Source of the DNA: Ruminococcus sp. UBA1394
GTDB taxonomy: Bacteria > Bacillota > Clostridia > Oscillospirales > Ruminococcaceae
DNA length: 26,435 bases
Reading direction: 5' to 3'
Assembly: GCA_002305725.1 (NCBI GenBank)
Contig: DBQM01000018.1
Span: forward strand, 1-26,435
Numbering within the stretch: the stretch's first letter is position 1; the number at the start of each line of letters is the position of its first letter. The notes beneath the pieces are model-generated. The model was not told where the DNA came from. It made no database searches and worked only from the letters and a program-made list of their open reading frames with translations. The translations under genes and the position numbers were made by a program. This document shows positions 7,838-15,716 of the stretch, piece by piece.

Positions 7838-7908
7838 GGGCGACCAATGGTCGCCCCTACAAATAAACACATATTTTACGATTCCGTAGGGGAGAGCATT
7901 GCTCTCCC
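7838..7908. repeat. Palindromic repeat pair, copy A
   Basis: GGGCGACC-AAT-GGTCGCCC (7838-7856) followed by CTAC, a 25-base spacer, then GTAG and GGGAGAGC-ATT-GCTCTCCC (7890-7908). Each half is itself a hairpin, and the two halves are inverted relative to each other through CCCCTAC...GTAGGGG. Lies between the converging beta-propeller and adhE genes, just past the stop of the former. Related copies occur at 11398, 14314 and 21399. Confidence 0.85.
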
Positions 7909-7948
7909 GTATTTTTTTCCGTATCAAACCTAATTTATTATACAACAA

Positions 7949-7976
7949 AAACTCCCCATCTTCCGACGGGGAGTTT
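7949..7976 (-). terminator. Rho-independent terminator of adhE
   Basis: AAACTCCCC (7949-7957) pairs with GGGGAGTTT (7968-7976) around a 10-base loop. On the minus strand the stem runs into TTTTTGTTG, 20 bases beyond the adhE stop. It could also work weakly on the plus strand. Confidence 0.8.
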
Positions 7977-7995
7977 CTGCTTTTATTTTACAGGA

Positions 7996-10638
7996 TTATT
8001 TTCCGTAGTAAGCAAGCATATAGAGGTGTTTAAGCTCATCAATTCTTGGCAGACGCGGGTTAGCAGTTGTACACTGGTCATTGAATGCCTTGTATGCAAG
8101 ATCGTCCAGAGCGTCCTCATAAACCTTAGGATCAATGTATGATCTCTTGTCCTTTTCTCCTGCTTCCTTGATTGTAAGCGGGATACCAACAGTTGTCATA
8201 AGGTTTCTTACTGCGTCAGCAAGTGCCTTTACACCTTCCTGAGTTGATGCGTTCTTAGGAACAAAGCCAAGATACTTGGCAATTTCAGCATAGCGCTCAG
8301 GTGCAATATAGTGGTCATATTTTGGCCATGCAGCAAACTTTGTAGGTGTCGGCTCGCCGTTGTATTCGATAACGTGCGGCAGCAGATAAGCGTTTGCAAG
8401 ACCGTGCGGAATGTGGAATTCACCGCCCAGCTTGTGAGCCAGAGAGTGGTTAACACCGAGGAATGCGTTTGTGAACGCCATACCAGCGATACATGATGCA
8501 TTGTGCATCTTCTCTCTTGAAAGCTCGTCAGCATTTTCATATGAGCTTGGGAGATATTCAAATACAAGCTTGATTGCGTGGAGTGCAAGAGCGTCTGTGA
8601 AGTCGTTTGCAAGAACTGAAACGTAAGCTTCAATTGCGTGTGTCAGAACGTCAAGACCTGTAAATGCTGTTGATGCCTTTGGAACTGTATAAACAAACTC
8701 TGGGTCGATAATAGCGATATCCGGAGTAAGCTCGTAGTCAGCCAGAGGGTACTTCATATTCTTGCTCTTGTCAGAGATAACAGCGAATGAAGTTACTTCT
8801 GAACCAGTACCGGATGTTGTCGGAATAGCAACCATCTTAGCTTTCTTGCCCATCTTAGGGAACTTGTAAACTCTCTTACGGATATCCATGAACTTCTGAG
8901 CCATGCCAACGAAGTCTGCGTCCGGATTCTCGTAGAACAGCCACATAGCCTTTGCTGCGTCCATTGCAGAACCGCCGCCGAGGGAGATGATTGTGTCAGG
9001 ACGGAAGGTGTTCATAACCTCAGTACCCTTCTGTACTGTTGTAAGGTCAGGGTCAGGCTCAACATCGCTGAATACTTCAATGATCGGCTTGTTAGCGTTC
9101 TTGTGAAGCTGATATAATACTCTTTCAACATAGCCGAACTGAACCATACCAGGGTCAGCAACAATCATAACTCTCTTGATGTCAGGCATCTTTGCAAGAT
9201 ACTGAACTGAACCCGGTTCAATATAAATCTTTTCAGGAACCTTAAACCACTGCATATTCAATCTCCTCTTAGCAACTTTCTTTCTGTTGATGAGGTTCTT
9301 AACTGTAACGTTTTCAGAAACTGAGTTTTTACCGTAAGAACCGCAGCCAAGTGTAAGTGACGGAGCCATTGCATTGTAAACGTCACCGATAGCACCGAAT
9401 GATGCAGGTGAATTTACTACGATACGGCTTGCCTTCATTGTTTCGCCGTATTTTTCAATGAGTTCATCGTTTGATGAGTGGATAACAGCTGTATGACCAG
9501 CACCGTGCTTGAGCATTTCTTCACACATTTCAAAAGCGTGGTCTGTTGTGTCAGCCTTAACAACTGCAAGTACAGGTGAAAGCTTTTCAAGTGCAAGCGG
9601 ATACTGTTCAGCGTTTGTACCGCCCAGTTCAACGCAGAGTACCTTTGTTTCCTTTGGAATTGTGATACCAGCCTTTTCAGCAATCTGCCATGGATACTGT
9701 CCTACAACCCAAGGCTGAACTGCCATCTTTTCAACGTTGATAACAACATCCTGGATCTTCTTTATTTCATCAGGCTTTGCAAAATAGCAGCCGTGAACCT
9801 TCATGAAGTCAACTGCTTCGTCATAAACTTCTGTATCAATAATAGCAGCCTGTTCTGATGCACAGATCATACCGTTATCAAATGATTTTGAAAGGATAAG
9901 GTCATTAACAGCCTGCTTAATCTTAGCTGTCTTTTCAATGTAGCAAGGTGTATTACCAGGACCAACGCCAAGTGCCGGCTTACCAGCTGAGTAAGCAGCC
10001 TTAACCATTCCAGGACCGCCTGTTGCAAGGATAGTAGCAACGTCAGGGTGATTCATAAGGCAGCCTGTAGCCTCGATTGACGGATGTTCGATCCACTGGA
10101 TACAATCCTTAGGAGCGCCTGCTGCAACTGCTGCATCTCTGATTATCTGAGCAGCTCTGATTGAGCAGTTCTGAGCATTCGGGTGGAAACCGAAGATGAT
10201 AGGGTTTCTTGTCTTTAAGCAGCTGATTGCCTTGAACATTGTTGTTGAAGTCGGGTTTGTAACAGGTGTAACACCGGCAACGATACCAACAGGTTCGCCG
10301 ATTTCGAGGTAACCTTCGTTTTCGTTGTCCTCGATAACACCGACTGTCTTCTCATACTTGATTGAGTGCCAGATATATTCTGTTGAGAAGATGTTCTTTG
10401 TAACCTTGTCCTCAAAGATACCTCTGCCTGTTTCCTCAACAGCCATCTTAGCAAGTTCCATCTGAGCTGAAAGACCTGCAAGTGAAGCAGCCTTTGTGAT
10501 TTCGTCGATCTGCTCCTGATTGAAGTTCATGTACTCGTCAAGGGCAACCTTTGCCTTGGCAACGAGCTCATCAATCATTACCTTTGGGTCAATCTGCGGC
10601 TGCTCAGCAGCTTCCTTTGGTGCTTTTTTCTCTGCCAT
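7996..10638 (-). CDS. adhE: Bifunctional aldehyde/alcohol dehydrogenase AdhE
   Basis: AdhE reduces acetyl-CoA to acetaldehyde and then ethanol with two NADH, and forms long helical spirosomes in the cytoplasm. The 880 residues have an N-terminal CoA-acylating aldehyde dehydrogenase (about 15-445) with the catalytic cysteine C259 in FDNGMICASEQ and cofactor loops ATGGPGM and GVGPGNTP, a linker, and a C-terminal iron-dependent alcohol dehydrogenase (about 465-875) with GGGSAMD (554-560) and the metal ligands D663, H667 (GLDVLTHAIE), H731 and H745 (NHSLAHKLGGEFHIPHG). Both active sites are intact and the length is normal. The ribosome site is GGAGGA. It is monocistronic, with its own promoter, Rex-type operator and terminator, so expression should follow the NADH/NAD+ ratio. 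It is the main sink for NADH in this kind of fermenter. Confidence 0.97.
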   Translation of the reverse strand: MAEKKAPKEAAEQPQIDPKVMIDELVAKAKVALDEYMNFNQEQIDEITKAASLAGLSAQMELAKMAVEETGRGIFEDKVTKNIFSTEYIWHSIKYEKTVGVIEDNENEGYLEIGEPVGIVAGVTPVTNPTSTTMFKAISCLKTRNPIIFGFHPNAQNCSIRAAQIIRDAAVAAGAPKDCIQWIEHPSIEATGCLMNHPDVATILATGGPGMVKAAYSAGKPALGVGPGNTPCYIEKTAKIKQAVNDLILSKSFDNGMICASEQAAIIDTEVYDEAVDFMKVHGCYFAKPDEIKKIQDVVINVEKMAVQPWVVGQYPWQIAEKAGITIPKETKVLCVELGGTNAEQYPLALEKLSPVLAVVKADTTDHAFEMCEEMLKHGAGHTAVIHSSNDELIEKYGETMKASRIVVNSPASFGAIGDVYNAMAPSLTLGCGSYGKNSVSENVTVKNLINRKKVAKRRLNMQWFKVPEKIYIEPGSVQYLAKMPDIKRVMIVADPGMVQFGYVERVLYQLHKNANKPIIEVFSDVEPDPDLTTVQKGTEVMNTFRPDTIISLGGGSAMDAAKAMWLFYENPDADFVGMAQKFMDIRKRVYKFPKMGKKAKMVAIPTTSGTGSEVTSFAVISDKSKNMKYPLADYELTPDIAIIDPEFVYTVPKASTAFTGLDVLTHAIEAYVSVLANDFTDALALHAIKLVFEYLPSSYENADELSREKMHNASCIAGMAFTNAFLGVNHSLAHKLGGEFHIPHGLANAYLLPHVIEYNGEPTPTKFAAWPKYDHYIAPERYAEIAKYLGFVPKNASTQEGVKALADAVRNLMTTVGIPLTIKEAGEKDKRSYIDPKVYEDALDDLAYKAFNDQCTTANPRLPRIDELKHLYMLAYYGK

Positions 10639-10695
10639 TTGAGAATCCTCCTGTAAAATAAATGTAATTTAAAATAAATTCATCTTTAAAACTAC

Positions 10696-10713
10696 TTGTT
10701 AATTTCTTAACAA
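10696..10713. promoter_or_regulatory. Rex operator of adhE
   Basis: TTGTTAATTTCTTAACAA is a perfect 7-4-7 palindrome and matches the known Rex consensus TTGTTAANNNNTTAACAA at every fixed base. It covers the expected transcription start of adhE (near 10711), so bound Rex should block initiation. Rex is released by NADH, which fits an NADH-consuming target. The rex gene is not in the window. Confidence 0.9.
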
Positions 10714-10734
10714 TGTCATTATACCACATTGTTA
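10708..10734. promoter_or_regulatory. Second palindrome overlapping the adhE -10 box
   Basis: TAACAATGT (10708-10716) and ACATTGTTA (10726-10734) are exact inverted arms around the 9 bases that hold the -10 box. The left arm shares TAACAA with the Rex operator. It could be a second, widely spaced Rex half-site pair or an alternative operator. Confidence 0.55.
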
Positions 10735-10746
10735 TTTTTTTGTCAA
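10718..10746 (-). promoter_or_regulatory. Sigma-A promoter of adhE
   Basis: Minus-strand TTGACA (10741-10746), a 17-base spacer and TATAAT (10718-10723), a perfect consensus. The leader to the start codon is about 70 bases. A promoter this strong with an operator on its start site indicates control by repression. Confidence 0.9.
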
Positions 10747-10868
10747 TAGGAACATGAAAATAAATTATACCGAATTATACGCTTATTTTCACCATTATTT
10801 CCGGCATTATGCCAAATAATTTTATATTCAAACTTATAGGCAATGTCAGCCAGTAAAAGTCAGCTGTC

Positions 10869-11315
10869 TTAATGGCTTTTCATATACTCCTCAAATATCT
10901 CAGCTGCGTCCCTTACAAGCTCTGCGCAGGGGCGTTTTTTATAGTATTCAGCGGTTCTTTCAGACGGCACATAGCTGCTGTCATTGCCGTCAAGTCCCAG
11001 AAGCTGACGGCAGACTATATAGCGGTTGCGCTCCTTGAATTTCTCCGCAAGTTCCTGTATGCGTTTGTAATGCTCCTTTTTAGCCTCAGTATCCTTCGGG
11101 TCGCTGTAGCCGTATTTAACACCGGCAGCCATAAACATTCCGCTTACAGCCCCGCAGACTTCTCTCATTCTTCCCATTCCTCCGCCGAAAGAGGAAGAAA
11201 GCATTACAGCTGTTTCAAAGTCCATACCCAGTTCTTCGGCAAAGGCTCCGAATACAGCCTGTGAGCAGTTGTAGCCGTTTTTGAAAAGTTCAACTGCTTT
11301 TTCTGAATTTTTCAT
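10869..11315 (-). CDS. C_GCAxxG_C_C family protein
   Basis: I place the start at 11315 (148 residues, MKNSEKAVELF) because AAGGAGAAC sits just upstream; an in-frame ATG at 11357 would add 14 residues without a ribosome site. Conserved features of the family (Pfam PF09719) are visible: GYNCSQAVFGAF, SSFGGGMGRMREVCGAVSG, CRQLLGLDG and a late cysteine in PCAELVRDA. The family is alpha-helical, often annotated as redox-active or metal-binding because of the spaced cysteines, with no proven reaction; some members are fused to or near selenium or molybdenum genes. Nothing here points to a partner. It is a lone gene between adhE and pfp. An AT-rich stretch and repeat copy B lie upstream. Confidence 0.88.
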   Translation of the reverse strand: MKNSEKAVELFKNGYNCSQAVFGAFAEELGMDFETAVMLSSSFGGGMGRMREVCGAVSGMFMAAGVKYGYSDPKDTEAKKEHYKRIQELAEKFKERNRYIVCRQLLGLDGNDSSYVPSERTAEYYKKRPCAELVRDAAEIFEEYMKSH

Positions 11316-11397
11316 GATGTTCTCCTTAAAGTTGCAATGGGGACAGTAATCTGTCATCCAGCTCTGCCCATGCCAGCCAATTCAAATTCATATTTTT

Positions 11398-11465
11398 GTA
11401 GGGGCGAGCATTGCTCGCCCGGTAAAAAACACATTAATTTACTGGCGACCAATGGTCGCCCCTAC
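11398..11465. repeat. Palindromic repeat pair, copy B
   Basis: GTAGGGGCGAGC-ATT-GCTCGCCC begins at 11398 and ends at 11420; after 23 bases the partner GGCGACC-AAT-GGTCGCC with CTAC runs from 11444 to 11465. Here the GTAG/CTAC ends face outward, the opposite arrangement to copy A. Lies between the 3' end of pfp and the start of the C_GCAxxG_C_C gene. Confidence 0.85.
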
Positions 11466-11543
11466 GACAATTTATTTCTGTTCTTCCATGCTGATTATAA
11501 CACGGAGATATTAAACTGACGTGATATATTTGTATAATATCAG

Positions 11544-12764
11544 TTAAAACCAGTTAGGTATCTTGAACTGAACCGGCATACCGTTTTTCATAAGAATATT
11601 AAGCTCACCCTGAATAAGCGGCAGGAAATAGTCAAGTGCCTGAGGAGTTACGTTGTTTCCCTGGTTGTTTATCCATTCCTTCGGGAACAGCTTTTCCTTG
11701 TTTGCAACATCTCCGGCGTCAACTGCAATTATTTCAGTAAAATACGGTCTGTCGCTGATTCTCTTAAACGCCATCATCTTTCCGGTCTGACTGGCAAGAG
11801 CAGTTTTGACAGCCTCCTCGCCGATTCTGACAGATTCGTCAATATCAGTCTTTGATGCCATATGCGACGCACATCTCTGCATAACATTCAGCTCAATTGA
11901 ACGCACCTTGCAGCCAATCTCGTCCCTTACGATATTTTCAAGACACTTTCCGATACCGGAAAGATACTTGTGACCAAAGCTGTCGTTTGCTCCGGACTGG
12001 AAACCCTCGGCGGCATATTCACCGTCGCTCAGCTTTAAGCCCTCGGAAACTGCGATAATTACCGCCTTATGTTCTCCTAACATTCTGCGGACATCTTCCA
12101 GAAAACGCTCAACGCTGAAAGGCGCTTCCGGCAGGTAGATAAGATGAGGCGCATTTTCATCATTCGCTTTCAGAACACAGGTTGACGCAGCAAGCCAGCC
12201 GGCGTCACGTCCCATAATTTCCACAATTGTGACAGATTTAACGCTGTATACTGAACTGTCCCTTGAAATCTCCTGGATCGTTGCGGCAACATATTTTGCG
12301 GCAGAGCCAAAGCCGGGTGTGTGGTCTGTACACATAAGGTCGTTGTCGATTGTTTTCGGAACTCCGATGACTTTTATGTCAATATTATTCTTTTTAAAAT
12401 ATTCCGAGAGCTTTAAAACAGTGTCCATGGAATCATTTCCGCCGATATAAAAGAACATATCAATCTTGTTCTTCTTAAAGGTCTGCACTATTTTGCCGTA
12501 AACCTCCTCGTCTTTTTCCGGCAGCTTGTAGCGGCATGAGCCGAGTACTGTCGAAGGCGTAAGCTTTAAAAGCTCCAGATCCTCGTTTGTTCTGATAATT
12601 GTTCTGAGGTCAACCAGCTGGTCATTGATTATGCCCTCGATACCGTTGACAGAACCATATATCTTATCAATATCAGGACATTTTGACGCTGCTGTGAAAA
12701 TACCTGCAAGTGACGCATTAATGGCACAGGTAGGTCCTCCGGACTGTGCTGCTGCAATATTCAT
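11544..12764 (-). CDS. pfp: Pyrophosphate-dependent phosphofructokinase
   Basis: The enzyme phosphorylates fructose 6-phosphate to the 1,6-bisphosphate in glycolysis. The phosphate donor is inferred from motifs: GGNDS (108-112) where ATP enzymes have GGDGS, and PKTIDND (136-142) where ATP enzymes have PGTIDND. Both changes mark the PPi-using class, with the lysine taking the place of the ATP-specific glycine. The catalytic aspartate is D140; MGRDAGW (184-190) binds the sugar phosphate. At 406 residues it is the usual length for this clade. Such enzymes make glycolysis reversible and save ATP. It has its own promoter and a GGGAGGA ribosome site; the leader is about 80 bases. Confidence 0.92.
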   Translation of the reverse strand: MNIAAAQSGGPTCAINASLAGIFTAASKCPDIDKIYGSVNGIEGIINDQLVDLRTIIRTNEDLELLKLTPSTVLGSCRYKLPEKDEEVYGKIVQTFKKNKIDMFFYIGGNDSMDTVLKLSEYFKKNNIDIKVIGVPKTIDNDLMCTDHTPGFGSAAKYVAATIQEISRDSSVYSVKSVTIVEIMGRDAGWLAASTCVLKANDENAPHLIYLPEAPFSVERFLEDVRRMLGEHKAVIIAVSEGLKLSDGEYAAEGFQSGANDSFGHKYLSGIGKCLENIVRDEIGCKVRSIELNVMQRCASHMASKTDIDESVRIGEEAVKTALASQTGKMMAFKRISDRPYFTEIIAVDAGDVANKEKLFPKEWINNQGNNVTPQALDYFLPLIQGELNILMKNGMPVQFKIPNWF

Positions 12765-12849
12765 AATTTTTTATTCCTCCCCCGCTTTTGCGGATACCGT
12801 ATTCTTTCAGCGTTCGGTACGCTTATTATTTTCCTTTTTCTCCTTATCT

Positions 12850-12878
12850 ATTATAATATATTATAAAAAAAAATACAA
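12850..12878 (-). promoter_or_regulatory. Sigma-A promoter of pfp
   Basis: Minus-strand TTGTAT (12873-12878), a 17-base spacer that starts with a T-run, and TATAAT (12850-12855). Confidence 0.7.
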
Positions 12879-13343
12879 GCCTTACTCTGCCCCTCTCATT
12901 GCAGAATAAAGCTTGTAACAAAATTAAGTTTGAATAGTAAAAAAGCTTAAATATACTGTCAGAGCCTCTCCGATATGTCCGGCAGTCATATCCCCTGAAC
13001 AGATTACACAGAAATTCTCAGATCAATAAATAAACTATAAGATAAACAAGCAGTAAAAAATGGATTGCAAAATACTTTAATCCGACAAATATTTCACAAT
13101 TCTTTTAGTAAGATAGTATAAATGCAGTAAATCTGATACATAAACAAACCGTTTCGCCGATATTGTAAGCTCAAAACATTTACCAGTTGTAATCAAGAAT
13201 ACTTAATTTCAACAATAATTATTATAATACTGTGTTTAATAAAAAGCAACAGATTATATTGCAGCTTTTTTGGACTTTATTGACATATATCATTCCATAT
13301 TTATGCACATTTTTACAAAAATTATCCGATTTAGTGATAAAAC

Positions 13344-13373
13344 TTGACTTTTATTACTAAAAAGTAGTATAAT
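13344..13373 (+). promoter_or_regulatory. Promoter of the AraC-type regulator
   Basis: TTGACT (13344-13349), an 18-base spacer and TATAAT (13368-13373), 32 bases before the start codon. Confidence 0.7.
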
Positions 13374-13405
13374 ATACATATAATACAACGGAAGAAGATT
13401 TAAAA

Positions 13406-14251
13406 ATGAACAATAATCAATCAAATAAACTAATCAGAATCAGAAATACCCCCACAGTCAGTGCCGCCAATAATCTTTTGTATGTTCAGGAGGTGGGCCA
13501 TCTGCCTTCAGAGCTTGCCGGAAAAACCCAGCGAAAGCAAATCGACTCCTTTCTGGTAATTTTCGTGCTTAAAGGGGCAGGATATTTAAGATACGACGGT
13601 GCAGAATACAGAGTGTCTGAGGGACAGGGCATATTTATAGACTGTCAGAAGGAACATTCATACAGATGCGACCCGGACAATCCATGGGAAGTTCTGTGGC
13701 TGCACTTTAACGGAAACGCTGCCGTTTATTATTACGATCTGTTTCAGAAAAAAGGCTGCTGTATATTTTTCCCGCAGTGCATCAAGGATTTTGTCTCAAT
13801 TATATATGAAATTATCGCCAACAATGCCCATAAAACAAATGATACAGAAATCATCAATTCAAAGCTTATTACAGACATACTGACCATGATTTTATCCAAT
13901 CCCGGAATACACGGGCCGAGCGACGATTACAGCTATCAGATGAAATCCGTCAAGGAGTATATCGACTCTCATTTTACAGAAAGTATAAACCTTGACGAAT
14001 TATCCGAATCGTTTTACATGAATAAATACTACCTCACAAGAGAATTCAAAAAGGAATACGGCGAAACGATTTTCCAGCATATAATCAGACGAAGAATTGA
14101 TTATGCAAAGAATCTGCTTTCGTCAACCGATAAAACCATTGAGGAAATTGCCCTGCTGAGCGGTTTTAATGACCAGAGCTATTTTTCAAGACAGTTCAAG
14201 AAGATGGTGGGGGTAAGCTCGCTCAATTACAGGAAAGAACACAAAAAATGA
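13406..14251 (+). CDS. AraC-family transcriptional regulator
   Basis: The 281-residue protein has an N-terminal cupin-type sensor domain (about 45-105: FLVIFVLKGAGYLRYDG, GQGIFIDCQKEHSY, WEVLWLHFNG) and a C-terminal pair of helix-turn-helix motifs (about 178-278), with LDELSESFYMNKYYLTREFKK as the first and IEEIALLSGFNDQSYFSRQFKK as the second. Such proteins often sense sugars or plant-derived compounds and activate carbohydrate-use operons, but no carbohydrate gene lies beside it and the ligand cannot be read from the sequence. The ribosome site (GGAAGAAG) is moderate. It is monocistronic, followed by repeat copy C and a terminator. Confidence 0.93.
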   Translation: MNNNQSNKLIRIRNTPTVSAANNLLYVQEVGHLPSELAGKTQRKQIDSFLVIFVLKGAGYLRYDGAEYRVSEGQGIFIDCQKEHSYRCDPDNPWEVLWLHFNGNAAVYYYDLFQKKGCCIFFPQCIKDFVSIIYEIIANNAHKTNDTEIINSKLITDILTMILSNPGIHGPSDDYSYQMKSVKEYIDSHFTESINLDELSESFYMNKYYLTREFKKEYGETIFQHIIRRRIDYAKNLLSSTDKTIEEIALLSGFNDQSYFSRQFKKMVGVSSLNYRKEHKK

Positions 14252-14313
14252 CTGATATAAAGGCAAATGCGACCTTTTTTGGAGCGAAAGTTTGTCGAAA
14301 ATACGAAAACAAC

Positions 14314-14384
14314 GGGCGACCAATAGTCGCCCCTGCAAATCAAACCGCAATCTGCGCTATCGTAGGGGCGGGCATTGCTTGCCC
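14314..14384. repeat. Palindromic repeat pair, copy C
   Basis: GGGCGACC-AAT-AGTCGCCC with CTGC (14314-14336), a 25-base spacer, then GTAGGGGCGGGC-ATT-GCTTGCCC (14362-14384). Same arrangement and spacer length as copy A, with a few diverged stem bases. It lies between two converging genes. Confidence 0.85.
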
Positions 14385-14417
14385 GAATATTTGAAAATGA
14401 ATTTTTATACATTCTGT

Positions 14418-14444
14418 GCCGTTCTTTTTTAGAACGGCTTTTTT
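14418..14444 (+). terminator. Rho-independent terminator after the AraC-type gene
   Basis: GCCGTTCT (14418-14425) pairs with AGAACGGC (14431-14438) around a T5 loop and runs straight into TTTTTT. It is oriented for the plus strand. Its T-run touches the stop codon of the converging permease gene (14443-14445). Confidence 0.85.
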
Positions 14445-15651
14445 ATGTCTCACCTTTTATCGACTTTTCCTTACTCTCCTCACGTTTAACCTTTTCAAGC
14501 ATAACAGCATAAAGTACCGAAACCAGCGGCACTCCCACTATCATTCCGAGAATACCCCACAGTCCTCCGCCGACTGTAATGGCGAACAGCACCCAAAGTC
14601 CCGGCAGACCGATTGAATTTCCCACAACCTTGGGGTAAATAAGGTTTGAGTCTATCTGCTGAATGATAATTATGAAAACAACAAACCATACTGCCTTTAT
14701 CGGATTTACCATCAGAAGTATCAGCGCCCCCGGGATTGTTCCCAGTATAGGTCCGACAATAGGTATCATGTTGGTTATACCGATAATAACACTTATCAGC
14801 GGCGCATAGTCAAAGCGGAAAATCTTCATGCCCACAAAGCAGAGTACTCCGAGAATAACCGCCTCAATAAGCTGTCCGCTTATGAAATTTGAAAATGCAT
14901 CGTAGGAAAGCTTTATAATTCTTTCAAAGCGTCCGTAATTCTGTTTCAGAAGTGATTTTGTAAGAACCTTTGCATATCTTTTAAGGTTCTGCTTGTCGGC
15001 AAGGATATAAACGGAGAATACAAAACCGATAAACAGGTCAACAACGCCATTGATTATGCCGCCTGTGATATCAACAGTCTTGGAGAGAATTGTCGGGATA
15101 TACTCCGGCAGTTCCATGAGTTTTTCCCTGACTTTTTCCATGATTTCGTTGATATCAACTTTGTCCATGAAATAATCTATACGGAATCTGTTTGACTCAA
15201 CAAAATTCACCAGATTGTTTGCATAATCGTTGAAGTTTTCGCTGAAAAGGGTTACGCTGTTTGAAATCTGCGGAACAATAAAGCATATGATACCCGTTAT
15301 AATGGCAATCATCAGAAGATAGGTAGTAATACAGGAGCATATAAATGCTGCACGTCCGGAGCTTTTGAGATTTTGTTTGGGAGTATGCTTTTTTCGCTTT
15401 GAACTGACTTTCTGTTTTATTCCAAAAAAAAGCGCACGGTATTTTGCGTGAAAGAAATTTACAGGTCTGTTCAGCGCAAAGGCAATAACCCCTCCGATTA
15501 TTATCGGACGGAATATGTTAAGAATTTTTGAAATTGCAGCAATAAATCCCTCATACCGCAAAATCACAAAGGCTACAACTATCAGAACTGCTCCGCTGAA
15601 AACAATAGTTTTCGCAAGCCGGTTGTTTTTAAAGGAAAACTTCTTCTGCAT
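14443..15651 (-). CDS. AI-2E family (PerM/YtvI-like) membrane permease
   Basis: A 402-residue integral membrane protein of Pfam PF01594. Membrane segments are visible at about 15-31, 47-62, 104-126, 195-218, 259-280, 284-312, 321-331 and 352-382, with a soluble loop at about 130-190, the usual plan. The signature near the C-terminus is present (YPKVVGNSIGLPGLWVLFAI, then GGLWGILGMIVGVPLVS). Members have been linked to export of autoinducer-2 or to sodium/proton exchange; the substrate here is unknown. It follows nadC by 65 bases. The only strong ribosome site, GGGAGGA (15682-15688), is 30 bases from the ATG, with a 6-bp hairpin between them. There is no in-frame ATG, GTG or TTG between this ATG and an upstream in-frame stop. 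Confidence 0.9.
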   Translation of the reverse strand: MQKKFSFKNNRLAKTIVFSGAVLIVVAFVILRYEGFIAAISKILNIFRPIIIGGVIAFALNRPVNFFHAKYRALFFGIKQKVSSKRKKHTPKQNLKSSGRAAFICSCITTYLLMIAIITGIICFIVPQISNSVTLFSENFNDYANNLVNFVESNRFRIDYFMDKVDINEIMEKVREKLMELPEYIPTILSKTVDITGGIINGVVDLFIGFVFSVYILADKQNLKRYAKVLTKSLLKQNYGRFERIIKLSYDAFSNFISGQLIEAVILGVLCFVGMKIFRFDYAPLISVIIGITNMIPIVGPILGTIPGALILLMVNPIKAVWFVVFIIIIQQIDSNLIYPKVVGNSIGLPGLWVLFAITVGGGLWGILGMIVGVPLVSVLYAVMLEKVKREESKEKSIKGET

Positions 15652-15662
15652 ATCGTCTTTTA

Positions 15663-15688
15663 CGGCAAATTATGCTTGCCGTCCTCCC
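15663..15688 (-). promoter_or_regulatory. Hairpin between ribosome site and start of the permease gene
   Basis: CGGCAA (15663-15668) pairs with TTGCCG (15676-15681) around a 7-base loop. Directly 5' on the minus strand is GGGAGGA (15682-15688). Folding the hairpin out leaves 11 bases between the ribosome site and the ATG at 15651, a workable distance. Confidence 0.4.
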
Positions 15689-15716
15689 ATGTAAGTATTG
15701 TCCGCCTGAGATATAT

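Larger units (their letters stand above)
12765..13405. other. 641-bp AT-rich gap between pfp and the araC-type gene
   Basis: The left end holds the pfp leader and promoter (to 12878), the right end the regulator promoter (13344-13373). The 460 bases between are AT-rich, with no ORF of note, no tRNA-like fold and no recognisable riboswitch. A TTGACA at about 13279 lacks a good -10. Operator sites for the AraC-type protein might lie here, but I see no clear direct repeats. Confidence 0.5.

Noticed and set aside
7760..7948. Short frames with a shared peptide like CRGD-WSPV at 7760-7948 and 14227-14412
   Set aside because: The shared peptide is only the translation of the palindromic repeats, not a conserved protein.
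8229..8633. Antisense and alternative-frame ORFs inside adhE, nadB, the cellulase and the permease
   Set aside because: They overlap genes with intact motifs, lack ribosome sites and resemble no family.
10760..10868. Terminator for the C_GCAxxG_C_C gene
   Set aside because: Only short imperfect stems (GGCAT-A-ATGCC) without a U-run are visible, so I did not call one.
11514..11545. Hairpin over the pfp stop codon (AACTGA...TCAGTT)
   Set aside because: The stem is interrupted and AT-rich; it is not strong enough to call a terminator.
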